Shown here: positions 52,406 to 60,818 of the stretch, piece by piece
Layout of the letters: each line of letters starts with the position of its first letter
Position numbering within the stretch: the stretch's first letter is position 1
Assembly: GCF_001424835.1 (NCBI RefSeq)
Contig: NZ_LMCQ01000001.1
Coordinates: forward strand, 23,606 to 87,605
DNA from: Variovorax sp. Root318D1
GTDB taxonomy: Bacteria > Pseudomonadota > Gammaproteobacteria > Burkholderiales > Burkholderiaceae_C
DNA length: 64,000 nt
Direction: 5' to 3'
Notes under the pieces: model-generated
Seen by the model: the letters and a program-made list of their open reading frames with translations, nothing else
Databases searched by the model: none
Told to the model about the DNA's origin: nothing
Translations under genes and position numbers: made by a program

Positions 52406-54847
52406 TCAGTACACGTCGCGGCGGTAGCGTCCTTGCGCGATCAGCGCATCGAGCCCGGCCGCGCCGAGCACTTCGCTCAACGCCGCGTCCACGCCGGGCG
52501 CCAAGCCTTCGCGGCTGCCACAGACATAGACGAATGCGCCATCGGCGATCCAGCGGCGGAGTTCGTCGGCTGATTCACGCAGGCAGTGCTGCACGTACCT
52601 GCGCTCGCGCTGGTCGCGCGAGTAGACGAGGTCGGCGCGCGCCAGCATGCCGAGCGCTTGCCACTGCGCGGCGTCCGCGGCGCAAAAGGCATCGTGCCCG
52701 GCCTGGCGCTCGCCGAACAGCAGCCAGTTGCGCGCATGGCCTCGCCGCACCCGCTCTCTCAGGTGCGAGCGCAGTCCCGCGTAACCAGAGCCGTTGCCGA
52801 TGAAGATGCAGGGCGCGTCGTCGTCCACGAGCGCGAAGGCCGGATTCGGGACGAGCCGCATCTGGACCGCGTCGCCGATCTGCGCGCCCGCGGTCAGCCA
52901 TCCGGAGGCAAGGCCCAGCCCGCCTTCGTGCTGCACCTGGCGCACCAGCAGCTGTATGCAGCCGCCGGCCTGGATCGAGGCCACCGAATAGCTGCGCGGC
53001 GCCGGCTTCGCACCGGCATCGGCTTGCGTCTCTGGCGGCAGCAGTACCTCGACCAGCGCACCCGGCTGCCACGCCGGCGCACCGTCGCGCTGCAGCTCGA
53101 TCTCGAACAGCGGATGGCCCAGGCTGCCCGGATTGAGCAGCTCACGGCGCGCCAGTTGCCAGGCTTCGAAGGGGCGCCGCTCGGCTGCAGAAGAAGCATG
53201 CGAAGAGGGCCACGCGGCGCGCACACCGAAGGCCTCGGCGATCGAGCGCTGCCAGCGTCCGATGGCTTCGGGATTGCCGTTGTCGACCTCCACCATCGGG
53301 AACAGCGCGCGTGCGCCCTGGTTGCGCAGGTCCCGATCGAGCGTGCGGCCGAAGCCGCAGAAGGTGGCGTAGTGCCAGTCGCCCAGTGCGAGCACGCCGT
53401 AGTGCACGTGCTGCAGCCGCGAGCCCGCCTGCTGCGCGAACTTGCGCGCGAAGGCGCGTGCGCTGTCGGGCGGATCACCATCGCCGGACGTGCTGACGAC
53501 CCACAGCACCTTGCGGAAACTCAACAGCGCGTCGACGCTGAGTTCGGCCATGGTCTTGACCACGATGCCGAGGCCCGCCGATTGCAATGCGGCCGCGGTC
53601 TGCAGCGCGACGCGTTCGGCATGGCCGGTCTGCGTGGCGAAGGCGATCAGCACTTGCTCCGGGCCTGGTGCGGTGCCGCCGCGGGCGAGCGCCAGCTGCG
53701 CGCGCTCGCCCCGCAGTGCCTTGCGGGTTCGGCGGCGGCCGAGGTACAGCATCCAGCCCGTGACGGTGAACAGCGCCAGGCCCAGGCTGGCGAGCATCAT
53801 CACGATGCGTCCCGGCAGGCCCCAGTAAGTGCCCATGTGCAGCGGATAGATGCTGTTCACCAGCCGGCCGGCCATCGGTTTGTCGGCATAGCGCTCGTGC
53901 TGCGCCGCCTCGCCGGTGGCAGCGTTCAGATAGAGACGGTTGCGCGCGCGCTCGTGCTCGGGCTCGGCGCGCAGGTAGGTGGCTTCGACTTGCGCGGCAT
54001 TGCGCGTGGGCAGGCGCAGCGTGACCTGGCTCCAGTCGCCGGAGGTTGTCTGCTCGAAGGAGCGCCACACGCGCTGCAGGTCGAGCCTGGCCGGCGCGCC
54101 ACCTTCGGCCTTGTCGGCCGGCCCTGGTGCGCCCTGCATGCGCTGCATGCGAACGGCGGGGCCTTCACCGGCCGCGTCGTCGATCACGGTGCGCACCGCA
54201 TCGAAGCCCCAGTAGAGCCCCGTGAAGCCGGAGACCAGATAGGCAAGCAGCGCGATGGTCCCCGCCACTGCGTGCAGGTTCCACAGGAAGGCGCGGCCGC
54301 TGAGCGCAAAATCCAGCCGCAGCCAGCTGCGCCACGCGAGCGGCCGCCGTGGCCAGCGCAGGTACAGGCCCGAGAGCGCGAGCACCAGAAGTCCTGCGGC
54401 CAGCGTGCCGGTCACCGGCTTGCCGGCGTCGCGCGGCAGCAGCAGCCAGCGGTGCAGGCTTTCGACGAACTCGAAGAAGGCTTCGACGCGCGGCTCCGGC
54501 AGCAGGACGCCGGTGTACGGGTCGAGCAAGCGCGTCTCGCCGCGCCGCTCGCCGGGCGGCGGCGTGAAGTTCACGCGCGCCGGCCGGCCTGGCTCCGCGA
54601 ACAGCGTCAGTGTTGCCACGCGGCGCCCTGGTTGCGCGGCCTGCAGCCGGTCTAGCACCTCGGCCGGTGTCAGCGGCCGTGCGTCGGCTGCATGTGGCAG
54701 GCGGTGCAGGGCCGGATCGATCAGGTCGGTGATCTCGGCGCGAAAGGACAGCACCGCGCCGCTCAGCCCGATGACCAGCAGCACCGATCCGGCCGTGATG
54801 CCGATGAACCAGTGGATCTGGAACCAGGCGCGTCGCAAGAAAGCCAT
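52406..54847 (-). CDS. PepSY membrane-flavodoxin-ferredoxin-NADP reductase fusion
   Basis: Inner-membrane reductase of 813 residues. The N-terminal 350 residues are the PepSY-associated TM region with about four helices (HWFIGITAGSVLLVIGLSGAVLSF; VMMLASLGLALFTVTGWMLYLG) and a periplasmic loop. A flavodoxin domain follows (VLIAFATQTGHAERVA; STSGDGDPPDSA) and then FAD- and NADP-binding reductase domains (PRSYSVASIQ, CIFIGNGSGYAGLRSHL). It lies 13 bp after the TonB receptor, so it probably reduces ferric siderophore iron or a periplasmic acceptor. The reductase end is APGVDAALSEV. Confidence 0.88.
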   Translation of the reverse strand: MAFLRRAWFQIHWFIGITAGSVLLVIGLSGAVLSFRAEITDLIDPALHRLPHAADARPLTPAEVLDRLQAAQPGRRVATLTLFAEPGRPARVNFTPPPGERRGETRLLDPYTGVLLPEPRVEAFFEFVESLHRWLLLPRDAGKPVTGTLAAGLLVLALSGLYLRWPRRPLAWRSWLRLDFALSGRAFLWNLHAVAGTIALLAYLVSGFTGLYWGFDAVRTVIDDAAGEGPAVRMQRMQGAPGPADKAEGGAPARLDLQRVWRSFEQTTSGDWSQVTLRLPTRNAAQVEATYLRAEPEHERARNRLYLNAATGEAAQHERYADKPMAGRLVNSIYPLHMGTYWGLPGRIVMMLASLGLALFTVTGWMLYLGRRRTRKALRGERAQLALARGGTAPGPEQVLIAFATQTGHAERVALQTAAALQSAGLGIVVKTMAELSVDALLSFRKVLWVVSTSGDGDPPDSARAFARKFAQQAGSRLQHVHYGVLALGDWHYATFCGFGRTLDRDLRNQGARALFPMVEVDNGNPEAIGRWQRSIAEAFGVRAAWPSSHASSAAERRPFEAWQLARRELLNPGSLGHPLFEIELQRDGAPAWQPGALVEVLLPPETQADAGAKPAPRSYSVASIQAGGCIQLLVRQVQHEGGLGLASGWLTAGAQIGDAVQMRLVPNPAFALVDDDAPCIFIGNGSGYAGLRSHLRERVRRGHARNWLLFGERQAGHDAFCAADAAQWQALGMLARADLVYSRDQRERRYVQHCLRESADELRRWIADGAFVYVCGSREGLAPGVDAALSEVLGAAGLDALIAQGRYRRDVY

Positions 54848-54860
54848 GGCTCGCCCGTCT

Positions 54861-56975
54861 TCAGAGATCGATCTTGACCGTGGCCTTGACGGTGCGCGGA
54901 ACGCCCACCGCCAGCCGCGTGCCCGCCGCCGACCAGTAGCGCTTGTCGCCGAGGTTGTCGACGTTGAGCTGCCACAGCGTTCGCTTGCCGAAGAGCTGCG
55001 TCACATAGCGCGCACCGGCCGCGAAGATCGTGTAGCCGCCGATGAAGCCCTGGTTCAGGTCGTCGATCGGCCGCTTGCCGGTGTAGTAGGCGCCGCCGTT
55101 AATGGACAGGCCCGGCACCGCTGCGATGTCGTAGGAGAAGAAGGCGCTGGCCGTGTATTTGGCGGTGTTCTCCGGCGTCTTGCCGTTGTACTGGGCGTTG
55201 ATGCCGCGGAACTCGGCGTCCAGCGTCTGCGCCGAGAGCTGCCAGGCGAGCTGGCGCGTCAGCTTGCCTTGCGCCGAGAGTTCCAGGCCGCGGTAGCGCT
55301 GCCGGCCATCGGCCACGAAGGTGTTGGCGCTGTTGGTGTAGGCGCCGGGCCGTTCGATGTCGAACAGCGCGCCCGACACCAGCGTGCCCGAGCCGGTGAG
55401 CCAGCGCAGCCCGGCTTCCTTCTGCTTGCTCACGCCGGGCGGCATGCGGTTGTTCTGGTTCGCGGTGCCGGCGGGCGCCACTTCGCCTTCTTCCACGCCT
55501 TCGGCATAGGAGACATAGGCCATGAGGTCGGGCGTGAACTTGTAGCTCAATGCGGCCAGCGGCGTGGTCTTCTTCACGTCGTAGCCGATCCTCGGCAGTG
55601 TCGCGCTGGCGAACTGCGTGCTTTCGAAGTGCGTATGCCGCAGGCCCGCCACAAGCTGCCATTCCGGCGAGAAGCTGATGCGGTCGAGCGCGTACAGGCC
55701 CAGCTCCCGGCTGTCCTGCGCGCCGGTGGTGGGTTGCGTGGGCAGCGCGGTGAGCGGCAAAGCGCCAATGGCGCGCGGAAAGTACAGGTTCTGCGCCGTG
55801 GTGGCGCCGCCGTAGTTGCGCTGGAAGATCGGGTCCTGGCTCTTGTCACTCTGCGCAGCGCCCAGCGTGAGCTCGTGCTGCACGCTGCCGGTCGCAAAGG
55901 TGCCGAACAGTTCGGTGCGCAGCAGGTCGGAGTTCTGCTCCAGGTGCTGCACGTTGCCGGTGATGCGGCCCGCGCCGGTGCGCACGTTGTAGTTGCTGAA
56001 GGTCGCCAGGCGACGGTCGCGCTGGGCCTCCGAATGGCCGGCTTCCACCATCAGTGCCCAGTTGTCGCTGAGGGAGTAGTCGGCCCGCAACTGCGCGGTC
56101 TTGACCTCGGCCTCGAACACGGCCGACGGCGGGCCGATGAGCTTGCGCGGATCGGGCAGGGCCGGCAGCGCGATCAGTCCGTTGACGGCCGCCAGGCGCG
56201 CAATGCCGGCCTGCTCGGTGATGCTCTTGCGGTAGTACTCCAGGTCGGCCTTGAGCGTGAGCCTGCTGGTGACGCGCCAGTCGAAGGCGGCGGACAGGAA
56301 CTTGCGATTGCCGTCCACACCGTCGATGGTCGAGCCGAGCTGCCCGCCCGCGGCGTTGATGCGCAGGCCATATTGGCTCTGCTCGCCAAACTGGCGCCCG
56401 AAGTCGACGAAGCCCTGCATCGTGCCCTGGTCGTCGAAGCTGGTGCCGATCGACGTCACAGGCGTGCTGCCCGCGCGCTTGGTCACGAGGTTGATCACGC
56501 CGGCGGGCGAGGTAAAGCCGTAGTAGAGCGCCGAGGCGCCCTTGAGCACCTCGACGCGCTCCTTGTTCTCCATCGGAATCTCGGACACGTTGGGAATCGC
56601 AAGCGAACCGTTGAGCCGGTAGTTGGTGCGGTTCTCCACGGCAATCCCGCGGATCACGAGCTGGTCGAAGGTATCGCCGCCGTTCTGCTGGCGCGTGACG
56701 CCGGCCGTGTTGCGCAGCACGTCGTAGATGCCGGTCGCGCCCTGCAGCTCGAGGACCTCGCGCGTCACCGTGTTGACGGTGGCCGGCACGTCCATGATGC
56801 TGGCGCCGCGGAAGGTACCGGCCTCGACCGTGTTGGCAACGAAGCCGTTGTTGCGGTCGGAGCGGACGGTGACCGCGTCGAGCTCGCCGGTCGCGGCGAT
56901 GGTGGAGGGGGCGGCCTGCGCGCAGGCCAGCTGGGCCGCCAACGCGAGCGGCAAAAAGACAAAGAGATTGCGCAT
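54861..56975 (-). CDS. TonB-dependent siderophore receptor
   Basis: Outer-membrane receptor of 704 residues. Signal MRNLFVFLPLALAAQLACAQA precedes TonB box-like residues (ELDAVTVRSD). The plug (about 35-190) includes LRNTAGVTRQQNGGDTF, IRGIAVENRTNYRLNG and ERVEVLKGASALYYGFTSPAGVINLV. The beta-barrel ends in TVKATVKIDL. It imports a ferric siderophore (FpvA/FecA-like group). The start at MRNLFV is chosen over an upstream extension. A Fur-box-like sequence lies about 80 bp upstream, so iron-regulated. The reductase fusion follows. Confidence 0.93.
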   Translation of the reverse strand: MRNLFVFLPLALAAQLACAQAAPSTIAATGELDAVTVRSDRNNGFVANTVEAGTFRGASIMDVPATVNTVTREVLELQGATGIYDVLRNTAGVTRQQNGGDTFDQLVIRGIAVENRTNYRLNGSLAIPNVSEIPMENKERVEVLKGASALYYGFTSPAGVINLVTKRAGSTPVTSIGTSFDDQGTMQGFVDFGRQFGEQSQYGLRINAAGGQLGSTIDGVDGNRKFLSAAFDWRVTSRLTLKADLEYYRKSITEQAGIARLAAVNGLIALPALPDPRKLIGPPSAVFEAEVKTAQLRADYSLSDNWALMVEAGHSEAQRDRRLATFSNYNVRTGAGRITGNVQHLEQNSDLLRTELFGTFATGSVQHELTLGAAQSDKSQDPIFQRNYGGATTAQNLYFPRAIGALPLTALPTQPTTGAQDSRELGLYALDRISFSPEWQLVAGLRHTHFESTQFASATLPRIGYDVKKTTPLAALSYKFTPDLMAYVSYAEGVEEGEVAPAGTANQNNRMPPGVSKQKEAGLRWLTGSGTLVSGALFDIERPGAYTNSANTFVADGRQRYRGLELSAQGKLTRQLAWQLSAQTLDAEFRGINAQYNGKTPENTAKYTASAFFSYDIAAVPGLSINGGAYYTGKRPIDDLNQGFIGGYTIFAAGARYVTQLFGKRTLWQLNVDNLGDKRYWSAAGTRLAVGVPRTVKATVKIDL

Positions 56976-57052
56976 GGAATCGCCGGGCCGACGGGCCTGG
57001 ATCCCGGCGACGACATGAAAAGAGAGCTGGAGAGCGACCGATTGTAAGTCAA

Positions 57053-57071
57053 ACGAATGAGAATTATTCGC
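57053..57071. promoter_or_regulatory. Fur-box-like operator
   Basis: ACGAATGAGAATTATTCGC matches 12 of 19 consensus Fur-box bases, including AATGA and AAT. CGAAT and ATTCG form its ends. It lies about 80 bp upstream of the receptor start. Confidence 0.75.
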
Positions 57072-57146
57072 ACGACCCGACGTCGGCCTGTCTTCGGTCG
57101 CAAGCGCGATGCAACATGTGCCGCCCGCATCGGTGATGCCTCTGTC

Positions 57147-57362
57147 ATGACTAGACTCCTGGACACCATGAACCTCCCCCGGAACACGATCTCGACCAAA
57201 GCGCACGCTGTGCCCATGCCCAGCAACAGCGTGCTAGCACCGCTTTACGCGAACGCGGACCTGTTGGACGCCTTTGCAATTCAACTGCCGGTCGAGGCGA
57301 GCGATGATCTGGAGGTGCTGGCACGCACGGCGTTCGAGAGCCAGGCGGGCTGGATTCGGGGG
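57147..57362 (+). pseudogene. Truncated DUF2867-like gene remnant
   Basis: A frame from an ATG encodes MTRLLDTMNLPRNT and then MPSNSVLAPLYANADLLDAFAIQL, VEASDDLEVLARTAFESQAGWIRG, closely resembling the N-terminal part of DUF2867 proteins. After WIRG the frame continues as low-complexity Arg/Gly/Pro sequence not like the family. It is broken by truncation or frameshift; the rest of the expected 130 residues is missing. About 150 bp of unassigned sequence follows before the RibD-like gene. Confidence 0.6.
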
Positions 57363-57510
57363 CGTCGGTGTGGCAGCCTCGGTCGGCCGCACTCGGGCCA
57401 CGAACGGTCATTCACGGTGCCGCCCCGCGCTCCGAAAGCAGTCGTAGACCGAGCAGGTATTCGTCGACAAGCGACAGTCCAGCGGACCGCCCAACTCGGA
57501 GGAGACTCGC

Positions 57511-58071
57511 ATGGGACTTCTAACCTTCAGCCTCAACGTCACCCTGGACGGCTGCGTCGACCACCAGGAGGGAATCGCCGACGACGAGACGCACGCCTTC
57601 TTCACCCGCCTCATGGACGAGGGTGGGGCGATGCTGTGGGGCCGCACCACCTACGAGATGATGGAGAGCTACTGGCCGGCGGTCGCCCGCGGCGATGTGG
57701 AGGCACCGCCGACGGTGCGCGAATGGGCGGTCAAGCTGGAGATCAAGCCGAAGTACGTCGTGTCGTCGACGCGAACGGACTACCCGTGGACCAACAGCCA
57801 CCACATCGCCGGCGACTTGCGCTCGGGGGTGCAAAAGCTCAAGGACGCGACCCCGGCCGGCGTGCTCCTCGGTAGCGGCAAGCTCGCGACCGAGCTGGAC
57901 CGGCTGGGTCTGATCGACGAGTACAAGTTCCTCGTTCACCCCAGGATCGCCGGCCACGGCCCGACCCTGTACCAGAGCGGGCTGCCCAACACGCGACGGC
58001 TTGAGCTGGTCTCGGCGAAGCCGCTCCGCAACGGCGCGGTCGCAATGCATTACCGGCGCGCGCGCGGCTAA
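57511..58071 (+). CDS. Dihydrofolate reductase/RibD-C family protein
   Basis: Protein of 186 residues with the RibD C-terminal/DHFR-like fold: LLTFSLNVTLDGCVDHQEG, MLWGRTTYEMMESYWP, and AGVLLGSGKLATELDRLGLIDEYKFLVHPRIAGHGPTL. It is probably an NADPH-dependent reductase, not shown to act on folate. Start ATG has GGAGGAGACTCGC ahead of it. It is flanked by a gene remnant and an attC-like hairpin, so it may have arrived as a gene cassette. Confidence 0.86.
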   Translation: MGLLTFSLNVTLDGCVDHQEGIADDETHAFFTRLMDEGGAMLWGRTTYEMMESYWPAVARGDVEAPPTVREWAVKLEIKPKYVVSSTRTDYPWTNSHHIAGDLRSGVQKLKDATPAGVLLGSGKLATELDRLGLIDEYKFLVHPRIAGHGPTLYQSGLPNTRRLELVSAKPLRNGAVAMHYRRARG

Positions 58072-58131
58072 CAATCGGTTGCAGCGAACGGTCAGCTGCG
58101 CGGCCCGCCGCTGAACAGGAGCGCGTTGAAC
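58066..58131 (+). other. Candidate attC-like recombination site
   Basis: The 66-bp stretch begins with GGCTAAC overlapping the stop of the RibD-like gene and ends with GTTGAAC, which fits GTTRRRY. Inside, after AATCG, GTTGCAGC pairs with GCTGAAC with one bulged G; spacing of the left arm (7-5-8) equals that of known attC sites. The first R-box is only 6/7. No integrase or attI is visible, so an isolated cassette or coincidental match cannot be excluded. Confidence 0.4.
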
Positions 58132-58255
58132 GGGGAGCGCCCAGCGCCCGCTGGCTACCGATGTCTGGTTCAAAGTAAACAGTTCACTGATAGAGCCAAA
58201 CGCCATCGTGGAACTGGAGAGATCAGTTTGCAAGCTCAAGGGCGGCAGGGTTGCC

Positions 58256-58519
58256 CTAGGCAACACCAGCCAATTTCTGGGATGCGATCAGCGCTGCGCC
58301 ACAACTGGTCACCATGCCGTCCACCGCGACTTCGATACCGTTGACCTTGGCGCGGACGCCTCGGCTGGAGATCGGGAACACGCCTTTACACCTAGGACAG
58401 GCGACCATGTGGCCCACGCCGGCAGGAATCCTTCCATCGATCGAAAACCCGGAAAACCCCTCCAGCACGGTGCCGCCGTGCGTTGTCCGGTCACCCACGC
58501 AGACGATCAGATCGTTCAT
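58256..58519 (-). CDS. PAAR-domain spike-tip protein
   Basis: Protein of 87 residues, a stand-alone PAAR that caps the VgrG spike of a type VI secretion system. Motifs are VGDRTTHGGTVLEGFSG, the PAAR-like IPAGVGHMVACPRCKGVFPI and VAVDGMVTSCGAAL. The zinc ligands include H, C and C residues of HMVACPRC. It overlaps the upstream gene stop by ATGA, so it is last in the leftward hcp-vgrG operon. No fused toxin is seen. Confidence 0.9.
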   Translation of the reverse strand: MNDLIVCVGDRTTHGGTVLEGFSGFSIDGRIPAGVGHMVACPRCKGVFPISSRGVRAKVNGIEVAVDGMVTSCGAALIASQKLAGVA

Positions 58520-58842
58520 TGCAAGTTCTGAATGAACGAGAGGATCGCGGTGCTCTTCCCCTCGGGGGACGAATTGCTCGCGATGATCGACATGAGATAT
58601 GAGATGTCGTCGGCGGCGAATCGCGAAGGATGCGGCGAGTAGAGGGCCTGAACCACCTTTTCAAGCCAATCGATATCGTCGAGTCCAAATTCCTCGCACG
58701 CCTTGACGAGCGTTCGCACCTCCGTGAGAAGCAGGTAGAACGGATAATCACGGTCCCGCAAATACTCACCATAGACCAATTCGGACAGGCGAAAGATATG
58801 CCGTTCGAAGAAGTTGCGGGTTGCAATATCTTCTGGACTCAT
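58516..58842 (-). CDS. Unknown protein in T6SS island (108 aa)
   Basis: Acidic protein of 108 residues, mostly helical in appearance (SPEDIATRNFFERHIFRLSELVYGEYLRD; EVRTLVKACEEFGLDDIDWLEKVVQAL). No family recognised and no signal peptide. The start at MSPEDIATRN is chosen because an upstream extension overlaps another gene. Size, acidity and position next to the PAAR gene suit an immunity protein or adaptor; this is inference. Confidence 0.6.
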   Translation of the reverse strand: MSPEDIATRNFFERHIFRLSELVYGEYLRDRDYPFYLLLTEVRTLVKACEEFGLDDIDWLEKVVQALYSPHPSRFAADDISYLMSIIASNSSPEGKSTAILSFIQNLQ

Positions 58843-58874
58843 GGCTGATTCGAGAGCGGGGATGACGGAAGGGA

Positions 58875-59591
58875 TCAGGGGCGAATATGGCTGCGCTCGA
58901 CGATAGCCCGGATGTCGCACACCTCGGCACGCGGTGGCATCCATATCCCATCCTCTTCGATCAGCTTCTGCCCCGCCGCACGCAACGCATCGAACGGAAA
59001 GTCGGGCGTCGAGAAAACGCCCGACGTACTGACGAACCGAAGCAGGTGGATGCCCGCTCGAACAGCCTTGATCGTCAGAAAGGGGTCGTTGCCAGCAAAG
59101 TCGTCGAAATAATTGAAGTTGTATGTCTCGAAGATCTTTCTGTCCAAGGAGGACATGATCGGCGCCTGCTTGATTTGAGAGACGTCCCTTGCATATCCAT
59201 CCTCCTGAATCCGCTTGTACTGCTCGAGCATGTCCAACACCAGTGCCTTCCCCGCTGGATCCGCACCCTCGACCTCGATCCCCCGGAAAAGCAGGGCATG
59301 GAGTATCTTCAACCAGCAGGAGATGTCGATGTCCTCGGCATGAATGCCGAAGTAGAGCTTCCGACTCCAAGCGTCCAGCGTCTCCCGGTCCTTTGTCGGC
59401 AGAGGCAGTTGATCGAACGATTCATTGATCTTTTCGTAGTCCCGTGAATACTCTGCACCGAGCAACGCATCTCGGAAGACCTGGTTGATCGAGTCGGCAT
59501 CACCATCCAGGTCCACGTACTTGTAGATCTCCTTCATGTCCGTGATGGACAGGATGGCGATCAATTCGCCCAAACGTGCTTGTCTGCTCAT
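58875..59591 (-). CDS. Unknown protein in T6SS island (238 aa)
   Basis: Soluble protein of 238 residues, no signal or membrane helix. It is rich in acidic and aromatic residues (YKYVDLDGDADSINQVF; YNFNYFDDFAGNDPFLTIKAVRAGIHLLRF). No family recognised. It starts 1 bp after the neighbouring 233-residue gene's stop. GC content is visibly lower than in neighbouring housekeeping genes, pointing to transfer. It could be an immunity protein for an effector or an adaptor; function unknown. Confidence 0.65.
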   Translation of the reverse strand: MSRQARLGELIAILSITDMKEIYKYVDLDGDADSINQVFRDALLGAEYSRDYEKINESFDQLPLPTKDRETLDAWSRKLYFGIHAEDIDISCWLKILHALLFRGIEVEGADPAGKALVLDMLEQYKRIQEDGYARDVSQIKQAPIMSSLDRKIFETYNFNYFDDFAGNDPFLTIKAVRAGIHLLRFVSTSGVFSTPDFPFDALRAAGQKLIEEDGIWMPPRAEVCDIRAIVERSHIRP

Positions 59592-59592
59592 G

Positions 59593-60294
59593 TCAGTGCG
59601 TCTCGATTATTTGATTGAAGATTGACCAGAGCTTGCTGCGCGTGTCCGGCTTCAGCTTGGCGACGAACTTCTTCACAGCCTCGTTTTTCAGTTGGCAGAC
59701 TCCGAGCTGGATGACCGTCCCCAGCGGATCGACCATGCCCAATGCGCCTTGGTGCTTCTCCAGCAATTCACGGTCCCAGGTAGACAAGCTTCCCGATTCG
59801 ATGGCACGATCGACTTCCAGGGCCCGCCGGCTCAGCATCATCGCCCGACTCTCGTCGAACGACTTGTTGGCCAAGTTCACGTCGAAGTCCTCGCCGAATT
59901 CTGCCTTCAGGCGATCCCTCAGCGATTGCTTGAAATTCAGGCAGTCGAAGAGTAGCGGATTGAAAAAGTACTCATTGCGAACATAGCCTCGAAAGCCCGA
60001 AAACTTCTCTTCCACGAATGCTAAATAGGAAAGGGCGCCGCGTTGGATAGAGGCCGTGTATTTTGGGGCGATCTCTGATATTCCTGACCGGGGCGTCCGA
60101 GCCGCCGGGCGTGATTTTTTGAAGCCTTGCCGGCTCTCAAGTATGGCCTTCCTGTTGGCCTGCATGATCTCTTGGTAGTCCAGACCAGCGTCTAGAAATT
60201 CCCAGATGCCCGAGGACAAATCGAGGCTGAGCAAGACGGCCGCTTCCCCCCAGACGCGGTCTGCGTGAAGGCCGGGTACCGTCGGCATAGTCAT
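59593..60294 (-). CDS. Unknown protein in T6SS island (233 aa)
   Basis: Protein of 233 residues, soluble, with basic N-terminal half (KKSRPAARTPRSG) and helical remainder (FNPLLFDCLNFKQSLRDRLKAEFGEDF; SRRALEVDRAIESG). No known domain. Start MTMPTVPGLHAD overlaps the upstream stop by ATGA, so it is translationally coupled to the 173-residue gene. The pair may be effector and partner. A longer frame exists upstream but covers the neighbouring gene. Confidence 0.65.
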   Translation of the reverse strand: MTMPTVPGLHADRVWGEAAVLLSLDLSSGIWEFLDAGLDYQEIMQANRKAILESRQGFKKSRPAARTPRSGISEIAPKYTASIQRGALSYLAFVEEKFSGFRGYVRNEYFFNPLLFDCLNFKQSLRDRLKAEFGEDFDVNLANKSFDESRAMMLSRRALEVDRAIESGSLSTWDRELLEKHQGALGMVDPLGTVIQLGVCQLKNEAVKKFVAKLKPDTRSKLWSIFNQIIETH

Positions 60295-60812
60295 GGGACC
60301 GCAAGACTCGCGCCGCCTGCGAAGGGTGTCGCGACAATCGAAACGGCAATGGCCCGGATCACCTTGTAGGCTATGTATCCACCAACTACCCAATATGCGG
60401 GGGTGGGGTCGATGCCTTGCATGGGGACATTGTTCGCGTCCCAGTCGGCCTGGGTTGGCAATGGACGGGATGCCAGCTGTCGAACACCCGCCGGCAACTG
60501 CCCATTCGGGCATCCCGACTGATCGTACTCGTCGATGTGGTCCTGCAGATTCTTCTGCTGGCGCGTTATCTCGTCCTGGTGAGTGGCCCAGGCGGTCGTG
60601 CCTGGGCCTTGCGCGCCCTTCTGAACCTGCTCCGCAAACCTTGTCGCCAATCCCTTCGGGCTGCCCGGTCCCTTGGTGGAGTTGGCTATTTCGTCGATCT
60701 TTTCCTTCAGGCAGGTGCAGACGTCGCTGTCGCACTCCCTGAGTGTCTTGCGAAGAGAAGTGCTGTTCGGGTGGGTCTTGGGAATGGCGTTGGTGAAAGT
60801 TCCGGTGGCCAT
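60291..60812 (-). CDS. Unknown cysteine-containing protein in T6SS island (173 aa), possible effector
   Basis: Protein of 173 residues. The N-terminal half has a cysteine cluster (CDSDVCTCLKEK) and Lys/Glu-rich helix; another cysteine lies in SGCPNGQLPAG. The C-terminus is hydrophobic (YWVVGGYIAYKVIRAIAVSIVATPFAGG), suggesting membrane insertion. Located just after the DUF4123-like adaptor gene, the classical place of the cargo effector, so it is the best effector candidate of the island. No family is recognised. It is coupled to the following gene by ATGA. Confidence 0.6.
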   Translation of the reverse strand: MATGTFTNAIPKTHPNSTSLRKTLRECDSDVCTCLKEKIDEIANSTKGPGSPKGLATRFAEQVQKGAQGPGTTAWATHQDEITRQQKNLQDHIDEYDQSGCPNGQLPAGVRQLASRPLPTQADWDANNVPMQGIDPTPAYWVVGGYIAYKVIRAIAVSIVATPFAGGASLAVP

Positions 60813-60818
60813 GACTCG

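Noticed and set aside
52586..54655. 689-residue plus-strand open frame
   Set aside because: Lies entirely antisense to the reductase fusion, which has clear flavodoxin and FAD motifs.
54255..57047. 930-residue plus-strand open frame
   Set aside because: Antisense to the TonB receptor and PepSY reductase, Arg/Ala/His-rich with no domain; a GC-driven shadow frame.
58072..58255. Possible small gene after the RibD-like gene
   Set aside because: No ribosome-binding site or conserved peptide; only the attC-like hairpin is notable.
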